Source of the DNA: a virus
Virus record (IMG/VR): IMGVR_UViG_3300023178_000030
Location: 1-64,000 of that record
Length of the DNA stretch: 64,000 nucleotides
Direction: 5' to 3' (one strand)
Below, piece by piece: positions 50,501-57,195 of the stretch. Position numbers and translations under genes: made by a program. Below the pieces are notes generated by a model. That model was not told the DNA's origin. It ran no database searches and was given only the letters and a program-made list of their open reading frames with translations. Position 1 is the stretch's first letter. Each line of letters starts with the position of its first letter.

Positions 50501-51472
50501 TTAAAATTTTCCTAATTTACCAAATATGTTTCTAACTCTTTTGTTTTTAAGTATTCCACCAAAAAACTTTTTGAGTGAAATAATTCTTTGACTATCTCTT
50601 GCAATTCCAGCTGGTAATGCAACTCTACCTCTTTGTATTGCAGGATTAAATCCAGTAGTAATTTCTTCTCTATACTGATCATATGGTCTACCAACATCTT
50701 TTATGTATGGTGCCCATTCTCTAAATGCAAAACCTACTGTTAATCTTAATATGTCATTGTTTGTTGCTTGACCATAATCTAAAACACTTATTGTTTTAGG
50801 AAATATATCTCTTATTTCTACTGTTGATGTAATTACATCATTTCTATCTAATTGGTGAACTAACATAGTTGTAACATATTCATTATAATAACTTACATTA
50901 TATGTTTTTTGATCTATTATTGTATCTTGCCAATCAGTAAAGAATTGTTTTTCTGAATGGTCATCACTTAAATAAAATACACAAGTAATTTCTTCTGCAA
51001 ATGTTAAACCTTGTGCAACCTCATGTGTTGGGCCATATATATTTTCATTAGTAACTGTTCTTATATTTCTTCCAGGCATTTGAACCTGTGCAAGTCTTAA
51101 TGACACAAATCTAGATGCGTCTACATTTGATGCGGCTTTTTGAGTTTGTATTTGATTTAAAGGTTCAGCTTGAACTGCATCAGTTTGTAATGTTGAAGGT
51201 GCAATTATAATTGCTTCAAATCTATTTGGTCTTGCAAATGAATTAGACCTAGTTTGAAATTGATTTAAATCAAAATTAGCTGTTCTTTTATTTGCAGTAT
51301 CTTGTCCATTAATTAATGGTATTTTATTATCAGGTTTGATAATATTTTCTAATTGTGGTAACTTATCTTTTGGAACTCTATTTCCTACAATATCTTCAAT
51401 CGCTCTTTTAGCTTTATTCTTTACATCATTTATTTTTTTATTGATAGGTGATATTGGTGGTATTAACGCCAT
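50501..51472 (-). CDS. gp54: gp54-like tail-tube initiator (tentative)
   Basis: The middle SFARPNRFEAIIIAPSTL and RNIRTVTNENIYGPTHEVAQG with ITCVFYLSDDHSEKQFFTDW is a tail-tube-like beta fold related to gp19/gp54. The C-terminal half, LRLTVGFAFREWAPY and a basic tail, suits a baseplate-bound tube initiator. At 323 aa it equals T4 gp54 (320 aa). It overlaps the start of its upstream neighbour by one base and lies in the minus-strand tail operon. Confidence 0.65.
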   Translation of the reverse strand: MALIPPISPINKKINDVKNKAKRAIEDIVGNRVPKDKLPQLENIIKPDNKIPLINGQDTANKRTANFDLNQFQTRSNSFARPNRFEAIIIAPSTLQTDAVQAEPLNQIQTQKAASNVDASRFVSLRLAQVQMPGRNIRTVTNENIYGPTHEVAQGLTFAEEITCVFYLSDDHSEKQFFTDWQDTIIDQKTYNVSYYNEYVTTMLVHQLDRNDVITSTVEIRDIFPKTISVLDYGQATNNDILRLTVGFAFREWAPYIKDVGRPYDQYREEITTGFNPAIQRGRVALPAGIARDSQRIISLKKFFGGILKNKRVRNIFGKLGKF

Positions 51473-52041
51473 TAGTAAAATCCTCTATTAATTCTTTTTC
51501 TTGAATCTGAATATACTTTTTCAGGAGTTGCTTTTACAAATCTTTGAACTGGTAATAAAACTGCAACCATCATTTCTTCTGCATTAATAACTCTAAAAGG
51601 TGTTTGAACATGGTCAATTAAATATCTTTTTACAGTAGGTTGAACTAAAGGATTTCTCTTAATTCTATTCCATGTCAATCTTATTCTAGTATCCTCATTC
51701 ATAAGTGTATTATTAGAATATTCAGAAATTACATTTAACAATCGAACTCTTAAAGGTATTGATAAGTAATGAAAATTCAAACCTAAAAAACCATTGTTGT
51801 AAGCTTCGATTGGTAAAACTAAAGGGAATCTGTCATAGTATGGTAATTTTTCCTCATGTTTAGGACTGTACACAAAGAAATTCATAAGTCCAAAGTTTGG
51901 TCTTGCACGAACTCTACCATCACTTACTAATTTTCTAATAGTAGGTGTTCCAAACTCTTTAACCTGATTTCTAAACCATTGAATAGAACGCTCTTTTCCA
52001 CCAGATTTTTTTAATATATTATCAAATATTGATTCTGCCAT
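51472..52041 (-). CDS. Conserved structural protein, probable leaderless late mRNA
   Basis: RSIQWFRNQVKEFG, then SPKHEEKLPYYDRFPLVLPIE and GLNFHYLSIPLRVRL form a conserved family of marine T4-like virion clusters of unknown role. At 189 aa. The minus-strand late box TATAAATA (52054 to 52047) ends six bases before the ATG at 52041. The T4 late start would then fall on the A of the start codon, so the mRNA from this promoter would be leaderless. Confidence 0.7.
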   Translation of the reverse strand: MAESIFDNILKKSGGKERSIQWFRNQVKEFGTPTIRKLVSDGRVRARPNFGLMNFFVYSPKHEEKLPYYDRFPLVLPIEAYNNGFLGLNFHYLSIPLRVRLLNVISEYSNNTLMNEDTRIRLTWNRIKRNPLVQPTVKRYLIDHVQTPFRVINAEEMMVAVLLPVQRFVKATPEKVYSDSRKRINRGFY

Positions 52042-52046
52042 AGAAG

Positions 52047-52054
52047 TATTTATA
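52047..52054 (-). promoter_or_regulatory. T4-type late promoter (minus strand)
   Basis: TATAAATA read on the minus strand. It overlaps the end of the gp4-like gene and sits immediately before the ATG at 52041. Confidence 0.65.
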
Positions 52055-52484
52055 CGCCTAATTCATGTTCAGTTAAGATTTTAAACTCCATTTGTCTATC
52101 TAAACAGAACTCATTTGCGGCTTTCCATTTTGCTTTATTGATACCCCATGTTCGCACTTCATTTATAAATTTTGGTGTTTTTCTCTTTGGTATTTGGGGT
52201 GGTTGACATTGATTATAGGGTTTGATTTCAATTAACATTTTTTTAATTGAACCATTTTGTTGTTTGACTTTGATATAGAAATCAGGGAAATATCTATGAA
52301 TTTTACCATCAATTGGAGAACGATATGGTATAATTACTTCCTCACTTCCCCATTCGATAATCTTATCATTTCTGTCACAATAGACCATAAATCGTCTTTC
52401 CCATGACGAACGATAGTATATTTTGTCTATATCACCACGATATTTTTTTGAGTTTGTTGGTCTATATCTTCCACTATACGGCAT
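52050..52484 (-). CDS. gp4: gp4-like head completion protein (nuclease fold)
   Basis: YYRSSWERRFMVYCDRNDKIIEW, IIPYRSPIDGKIHRYFPDFYI and MLIEIKPYNQC form a PD-(D/E)XK (TnsA-like) core and match T4 gp4. The protein completes filled heads before tail joining. At 144 aa it is the same size as T4 gp4 (150 aa). It is the first gene of the minus-strand tail operon and starts about 34 nt downstream of a late promoter. Confidence 0.88.
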   Translation of the reverse strand: MPYSGRYRPTNSKKYRGDIDKIYYRSSWERRFMVYCDRNDKIIEWGSEEVIIPYRSPIDGKIHRYFPDFYIKVKQQNGSIKKMLIEIKPYNQCQPPQIPKRKTPKFINEVRTWGINKAKWKAANEFCLDRQMEFKILTEHELGV

Positions 52485-52491
52485 AATCTAT

Positions 52492-52499
52492 TATAAATA
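52492..52499 (+). promoter_or_regulatory. T4-type late promoter for gp48
   Basis: TATAAATA, with transcription expected near 52505 and the gp48 ATG at 52531. It faces the minus-strand late promoter at 52524-52531. Confidence 0.75.
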
Positions 52500-52523
52500 C
52501 TTTAAAACACTTCATTTAAAGGA

Positions 52524-52531
52524 TATTTATA
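52524..52531 (-). promoter_or_regulatory. T4-type late promoter for the gp4 tail operon (minus strand)
   Basis: The plus-strand TATTTATA is TATAAATA on the minus strand. Transcription should start near 52518 and run left to the gp4 ATG at 52484. Its last base is the A of the gp48 start codon. Confidence 0.72.
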
Positions 52532-53490
52532 TGATAGTAAATTCAGGATATGGTGGCATGGACTTTGGTAGTAATGTCAACAACAATGGTTCACTCTCTA
52601 ATTCACAACCAGAAAAACAAATAGAAGATACAGGCCTGTCAAAGAAATTTGCAGCTGGGTTAGTATATCCTCAAGATACTGCAACAATGAAACGAACAGA
52701 ACATTATGTTCAATTCTTTATCAATCAACAAGATAATGCAAGAATAAAATGGAACGCAGATGAAGGATATGAACCACCAAAAGAAAATAGAAATATCACA
52801 ATAAGACGAGCACCAACTACTAGAACACTTGGTTCAATAACATTATTCTTACCTGCACAATTAAATGTTTCGCATAAAACAAACTATGGTGAAGCAGAAA
52901 TAGGTTTGGGTGTTGCGGCCGCAATTGCATCTGCAAAAGGAATTGCAAATATGCAAATGACTTTAGAAAGTTTTAAAAATGCAGCTTCAGCTGCAGGTAG
53001 ACAATTTTCACAAACTGCAAAACAAACTTTAGTAAATGCAGTTGAAACAGCAGGTGCAACTGGTGCTAAAGCCGCATTTGCAATTAGTCAAGGTGAAACT
53101 CAAAACAACAGAACTGAAATGAAATTTGAAGGTATTGATAGAAGATCATTTTCATATTCATTTAGATTGTTACCCCGTTCAAGTGCAGAAGCTGAAACAG
53201 TAAAAAATATTGTAAATGTTTTTCGTATGCAGTCATTACCAGAAGTTAGTGCAAGAGATGGTTTAGGAAGAACTCTTATTGCACCATCAACATTTGATAT
53301 AGAATATAGTAATACTGTCAGAGATCAACTACACAAAATATCAACTTGTGTTTTAGAATCAGTAAATGTAAAGTATGGTGGTGAAAGACCACAGTTTTTT
53401 AAAGATGGTTATCCAGTAGAAACACAATTAGATTTACAATTTAAAGAACTCGAAATTATTACAAAAGAAAGAGTTATGGCAGGATATTAA
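52531..53490 (+). CDS. gp48: gp48-like baseplate tail-tube cap
   Basis: I chose ATG 52531 (AAAGGATA upstream) over an ATG at 52423 that lies in the gp4 region. TLGSITLFLPAQLNVSHKTNYGEAEIG, FEGIDRRSFSYSFRLLPRSSAEAE, VNVFRMQSLPEVS and VETQLDLQFKELEIITKE match the gp48 family. At 319 aa it is near T4 gp48 (364 aa). The protein caps the baseplate hub and nucleates tube assembly with gp54. gp53 follows after one base. Confidence 0.88.
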   Translation: MIVNSGYGGMDFGSNVNNNGSLSNSQPEKQIEDTGLSKKFAAGLVYPQDTATMKRTEHYVQFFINQQDNARIKWNADEGYEPPKENRNITIRRAPTTRTLGSITLFLPAQLNVSHKTNYGEAEIGLGVAAAIASAKGIANMQMTLESFKNAASAAGRQFSQTAKQTLVNAVETAGATGAKAAFAISQGETQNNRTEMKFEGIDRRSFSYSFRLLPRSSAEAETVKNIVNVFRMQSLPEVSARDGLGRTLIAPSTFDIEYSNTVRDQLHKISTCVLESVNVKYGGERPQFFKDGYPVETQLDLQFKELEIITKERVMAGY

Positions 53491-53491
53491 A

Positions 53492-54016
53492 ATGTATTTT
53501 GAAAAATTTCCAAAAATAGATTACGAAGTAAAAGGTGATGGTGTCAATTATAAAATGACAGACATTACTCGTAGAGTTAGATTTTTTAATTCTAAAATTT
53601 TAGATAGTGTTAGTTTTGATTACTATGATGTTAAGTCTGGTCAAACACCAGAAATGATTGCAAATGAAATATATGATGATCCAAACTTACATTGGGTTAT
53701 ATTAGTTGCAAATAATATTACAGATGTATATACACAATGGCCTATGTCAGTACAACAGTTTGAAAATTTTGTAAAAGAAAAGTATAACAATCCAGCTGCA
53801 ATACATCATTATGAAATATTTCAAACATCTGGTGATACAACTCTAAAGATTGAATTACCAAATGAAAGTGCAACAACAATACCAGTTGATGCAGTTGCAG
53901 TTTCTAATTATCAATATGAAGAATCAGTACAAGATACAAAAAGAAAGATACGATTGATTCGTTCTCAATATATACAACAAATAGAACAAGAGTTTGAAAG
54001 AATAATTGCAATATAA
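53492..54016 (+). CDS. gp53: gp53-like baseplate wedge protein
   Basis: The opening MYFEKFPKIDY, the RVRFFNSKILDSVSFDYYDV segment and IYDDPNLHWVILVANNITDVYTQWPMS followed by FENFVKEKY match gp53 (LysM-like fold). At 174 aa, close to T4 gp53 (196 aa). It follows gp48 by one base and overlaps the hub gene by one base. Confidence 0.92.
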   Translation: MYFEKFPKIDYEVKGDGVNYKMTDITRRVRFFNSKILDSVSFDYYDVKSGQTPEMIANEIYDDPNLHWVILVANNITDVYTQWPMSVQQFENFVKEKYNNPAAIHHYEIFQTSGDTTLKIELPNESATTIPVDAVAVSNYQYEESVQDTKRKIRLIRSQYIQQIEQEFERIIAI

Positions 54017-55416
54017 TGTCAGAAAATAGTTTAAATTATGCAGGTGAGTTTTATGTCGAAATATGTGCATTACTAACTCTAACTGGAACAAACATAAGTC
54101 TAAAAGACCAATTCGCAAGTGTAAACATTTATGAAAGTATCTTCAATAATACTCTTACTGGTGATATATCATTTATTGATACAAATGATTTAGTAGCTAA
54201 TCTACCAATTGTCGGTCAAGAGAAACTCGCATTACGATTAACAACTCCAAGTGAAAATGGTAAAGATAGAAATGTATCTATTGATTTTACAGATGTACCA
54301 TTAAGGATTACGAAAGTAAATGCAGTAACAGACTATAATGAAAATACAAAAGTAGTTGTATTATCATTTACCACACCAGAACTACTACAAAACGAAAGAA
54401 CAAGAATCGCACAAAAATATGAGGGAGAACCATCAGTTGATATGGTTCAAAATATATTACGAAATGAATTAAACTCTCAAAAAGAATTCTATTACGAAAA
54501 AACATCAAACAATTTTAAAATGATTGCAATGAATGAAAGACCATTTGCATTTATTAATAAGTTATCAAAAAGATGTCTATCTGCAAAACATAATTATGCA
54601 CCAACATTTTTATTCTATGAAACTACAAAAGGTTTTCATTTTAGAACATTAGATAGTATGTTAAATACAGATAGTGTAAGAATGTCTTATCAAGAAATAA
54701 TACCAAATCTTCAAGAAACAGGCCCAATAGGAAATATGTTTAACTTATTGAATTATGAATTTTTTTCTGCACCAGATGTTTTGAAATCAACTAGACATGG
54801 TATGTATTCTTCAAAACTTTTATTGTTAGACTTACATAACAAAGTAAGTAAAACATATGATTATAGTTACCTAGATGATTTTGAAAACAATAAACATACA
54901 GATACAAAAAATGAATATGCACAAACAAAACCAATAATATCAACTGCAACAGATGATGATGGTACTAAAATGTCAGATAACTATGATTCAGTATTTCATA
55001 TGCAAACAATAGATAGAAATGTTGTTGATGGACTTTACAACGCAAATCATGTTGAAGAAGATGGAACTTTTATATATAATTATAATGGAACAGATCAATG
55101 GTTACAGAGAAGAAATTCAAGACTTGCAAATTTCAAAACTTCACATGGTGTTAAAATAAAAGTGCCAGGAAATTCTACAATGCAATCTGGTGACTTATTA
55201 CATTTAGTTTTTAACAACAAAACAGATGTAACAAATCAATATATGACTGGAAGATATCTTAATACTAGAATGAAACATAGTTTTGTTCGAGGTGACGGTG
55301 TTCACAGATACGAATTACTCATAGAGTGTAGAAAAGATTCACTCGCATCTGAATTACCAACAGCTGGTGTTGCATATTCAGATCAAGGAAAATCAACAAA
55401 TCAAGAAATAGAATAG
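54016..55416 (+). CDS. Baseplate hub protein (gp27-like)
   Basis: The N-terminal FYVEICALLTLTGTNISLKDQ, SVNIYESIFNNTLTGDISF is the gp27-like hub barrel pattern (two tube-like domains). The middle ERPFAFINKLSKRCLSAKHNYAPTFLFYETTKGFHFRTLDSM and the C-terminal SGDLLHLVFNNKTD support a cell-puncturing hub component. At 466 aa it is longer than T4 gp27 (391 aa). It lies after gp53 as in marine T4-like phages. The exact T4 counterpart is less certain. Confidence 0.65.
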   Translation: MSENSLNYAGEFYVEICALLTLTGTNISLKDQFASVNIYESIFNNTLTGDISFIDTNDLVANLPIVGQEKLALRLTTPSENGKDRNVSIDFTDVPLRITKVNAVTDYNENTKVVVLSFTTPELLQNERTRIAQKYEGEPSVDMVQNILRNELNSQKEFYYEKTSNNFKMIAMNERPFAFINKLSKRCLSAKHNYAPTFLFYETTKGFHFRTLDSMLNTDSVRMSYQEIIPNLQETGPIGNMFNLLNYEFFSAPDVLKSTRHGMYSSKLLLLDLHNKVSKTYDYSYLDDFENNKHTDTKNEYAQTKPIISTATDDDGTKMSDNYDSVFHMQTIDRNVVDGLYNANHVEEDGTFIYNYNGTDQWLQRRNSRLANFKTSHGVKIKVPGNSTMQSGDLLHLVFNNKTDVTNQYMTGRYLNTRMKHSFVRGDGVHRYELLIECRKDSLASELPTAGVAYSDQGKSTNQEIE

Positions 55417-55469
55417 AAAGGAGATACTGTATAAGAACTTTAAAAACTTTAAAAACGAAAGGAAAATCA

Positions 55470-55619
55470 ATGACCCAAAAACTCAAAAATAGAATCCAAA
55501 GAATGACATTTCAGAAACAAAAAGTAAGGAGAGATAAGGTCGACATTAATGATGATGTAAAAGTTGCAGAATTTATTTTCAATAAAAAAGTTAAGGAGAT
55601 GATACAGAAATCAGTTTAA
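55470..55619 (+). CDS. Small basic protein (49 aa)
   Basis: AAAGGAAAA precedes ATG 55470. The product begins MTQKLKNRIQRMTFQKQKVR and has a helical end (FIFNKKVKEMIQKSV). It is the last gene before a strong terminator. No family is recognised; it may be a regulatory peptide. Confidence 0.55.
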   Translation: MTQKLKNRIQRMTFQKQKVRRDKVDINDDVKVAEFIFNKKVKEMIQKSV

Positions 55620-55642
55620 AATTCAGTAAACATAGTGATTAT

Positions 55643-55671
55643 AAGCCCTTGATTTTCAAGGGCTTTTTTTT
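55643..55671 (+). terminator. Strong intrinsic terminator after the hub operon
   Basis: AAGCCCTTGA (55643-55652) pairs with TCAAGGGCTT (55656-55665) around a TTT loop, followed by a T-run to 55671. The left arm and loop read AAGCCCTTGATTTT, one base different from the promoter box AAGTCCTTGATTTT that starts 15 bases downstream. Confidence 0.93.
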
Positions 55672-55685
55672 CGTCTAAATATTGT

Positions 55686-55754
55686 AAGTCCTTGATTTTA
55701 AAAGAAACTTTTTTTGGCATATGTGTTGACATAGTGTGTTTGTTTTGATAACAT
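55686..55754 (+). promoter_or_regulatory. Sigma70-like promoter with conserved upstream box (copy 4)
   Basis: AAGTCCTTGATTTTAAA begins at 55686. TTGACA lies at 55726-55731 and, after 17 bp, an extended -10 TGA then TAACAT at 55749-55754. The box-to-minus-35 distance is 40 bp. An ATG at 55762 lies at the predicted transcription start. Confidence 0.8.
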
Positions 55755-55788
55755 AGCTATAATGATTAACAAAACACAGGAAAACAAA

Positions 55789-56049
55789 ATGAATACATAT
55801 CAAGAATTTGCAAACTACTGCTACGATTTCTACGGTAAAAACGGTACTTTTGAATTAAACTATACTAGAAAACAAATTGCCGCAGGCATTTATTCTTATC
55901 TCTTAAAATTAAATGATGACATTACCTGGGGTGGTGGTGACAGTATCGACAGAGAAAGAGTTAGAATCGAAATGCAAAAACTTTATCCAGAAGTTGAAAA
56001 TTTGGCAGAAGTTGCACTTGACAATTTTAAAGTTAAAGGAATATTATGA
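55789..56049 (+). CDS. Small phage protein, paralogue of the gene at 35132
   Basis: I prefer ATG 55789 (ACAGGAAAACAAA upstream), giving MNTYQEFANYCYDFYGKNGTF; an in-frame ATG at 55762 would be leaderless and add nine residues. TRKQIAAGIYSYLLKLNDDITWGGGDSIDRERVRIEM shares order and residues with the 35132 protein. It is expressed from promoter module copy 4, so it is probably early. It overlaps the next gene by 4 bp. Confidence 0.65.
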   Translation: MNTYQEFANYCYDFYGKNGTFELNYTRKQIAAGIYSYLLKLNDDITWGGGDSIDRERVRIEMQKLYPEVENLAEVALDNFKVKGIL

Positions 56050-56240
56050 AAAAATACTTACCAACAATTCAAGTTATTATCGGCTTCTTTGGTGTTCTTT
56101 TATGTTTTGGTGCAGTTGGAACTGTTGAAGTCGAAGAAAATCCTGATTACATGATAGTAATTATTCAAGGTCTTTCAGGTTTATTATTATTGTTTTTATC
56201 AATGTTAATTCCTTTCACTACGGAGAAAAATGATGACTAA
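56046..56240 (+). CDS. Small two-span membrane protein (64 aa)
   Basis: Two hydrophobic spans (IQVIIGFFGVLLCFGAVGTV and YMIVIIQGLSGLLLLFLSML) flank a short acidic loop (EVEENPD). Start overlaps the previous stop and the end overlaps the SleB gene by 11 bp. With that hydrolase next door, a lysis or holin-related role is possible. Confidence 0.6.
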   Translation: MKKYLPTIQVIIGFFGVLLCFGAVGTVEVEENPDYMIVIIQGLSGLLLLFLSMLIPFTTEKNDD

Positions 56241-56796
56241 ATTTTTATTTAAATTATGTGTTTTCATGTTAGGTTTATATTTGTTTGTTATTTTCAATAT
56301 ACAAGAAAAAATTCATACATCAACAGATAGAGTTGATAAGTTAGAAACAAAATATCTTAACATCAACTACGAAGATTTAAATGCAGAACATCAAAAAGAT
56401 ATTGATTGTCTTGCAAGTAACATTTATTTTGAAGCTCGTGGTGAACCAACAAAAGGTAAAGTTGCAGTTGCAATGGTTACTTTAAATAGAGTTGTATCAA
56501 AAGATTTTCCTAATACAGTATGTGGTGTTGTTCTTCAGAGAACTAAAAAAGTATGTCAATTTTCTTGGTTCTGTCAAAAGAGAGAAAGTTGGTTACATAG
56601 GAGTGCAAGAGTTAAATCTAAAAAACATTATGATGATATAGAAAATCTTGCAGTAAAAGTCTATACAAATTATCAAACATTAAAGAAAGAAGATTTAACT
56701 TATGGTTCTACTTTTTATCATGCAACTTATATAAACCCAAAATGGGATTTGTATAAAACTAGAACTATTGGTAATCATACTTTTTACAAACATTGA
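56230..56796 (+). CDS. SleB-like cell wall hydrolase with signal anchor (second copy)
   Basis: Residues 5-25 (LFKLCVFMLGLYLFVIFNIQ) form a signal anchor, unlike the shorter copy at 39982. The hydrolase core is CLASNIYFEARGEPTKGKVAVA with the catalytic Glu, DFPNTVCGVVLQ, CQFSWFCQ and STFYHATYINPKW. The signal anchor would place it in the periplasm without a holin. It shares an operon with a two-span membrane protein. Confidence 0.82.
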   Translation: MMTKFLFKLCVFMLGLYLFVIFNIQEKIHTSTDRVDKLETKYLNINYEDLNAEHQKDIDCLASNIYFEARGEPTKGKVAVAMVTLNRVVSKDFPNTVCGVVLQRTKKVCQFSWFCQKRESWLHRSARVKSKKHYDDIENLAVKVYTNYQTLKKEDLTYGSTFYHATYINPKWDLYKTRTIGNHTFYKH

Positions 56797-56797
56797 C

Positions 56798-56826
56798 TTG
56801 ACAAACAATAATTTTTATGATAATAT
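56798..56826 (+). promoter_or_regulatory. Sigma70-like promoter giving a near-leaderless mRNA
   Basis: TTGACA 56798-56803, a 17-bp spacer, and an extended -10 TGA then TAATAT 56821-56826. The ATG at 56836 begins 10 bases after the -10, leaving at most a 2-3 nt leader. It overlaps the SleB stop. Confidence 0.78.
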
Positions 56827-56835
56827 TTCTGTGTT

Positions 56836-57195
56836 ATGAGTAAACGAATTAATAAAAAACATTATATTGATGACTGGAGAGAAAATAATAAGTTTCTCAA
56901 AAGATTAAATTTATCAAAGATTACTTTAGAAGAATATATAGATGAAAGACACGGTAAAGGTAAATACAAACCTAGAGTGTTAGATACTTTTACAGTAACA
57001 AAGAGTTATGTTAGGACAACAGAACATATTCCTAGTTTATCAATGTCTACTAGAGGTGATTGTTCTAAAAGAGATAATTCTGAAAAACTCAAAGTTAGTA
57101 GTAAATATATAATAGGTCAGGCTTATAATAAAGGTGGGTTTCAAGTGTTGACTGATTTTGAATCAAAAGACCCACAAACAGGAAAGAGAAGATAA
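56836..57195 (+). CDS. Hypothetical protein (119 aa), near-leaderless
   Basis: The basic protein opens MSKRINKKHYIDDWRENNKF and contains VLDTFTVTKSYVRTTEHIPS and GQAYNKGGFQVLTDFES. It resembles uncharacterised proteins of marine T4-like phages next to the coiled-coil membrane gene. No ribosome-binding site fits between promoter and ATG. The stop is followed at once by the TTG start of the next gene. Confidence 0.65.
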   Translation: MSKRINKKHYIDDWRENNKFLKRLNLSKITLEEYIDERHGKGKYKPRVLDTFTVTKSYVRTTEHIPSLSMSTRGDCSKRDNSEKLKVSSKYIIGQAYNKGGFQVLTDFESKDPQTGKRR

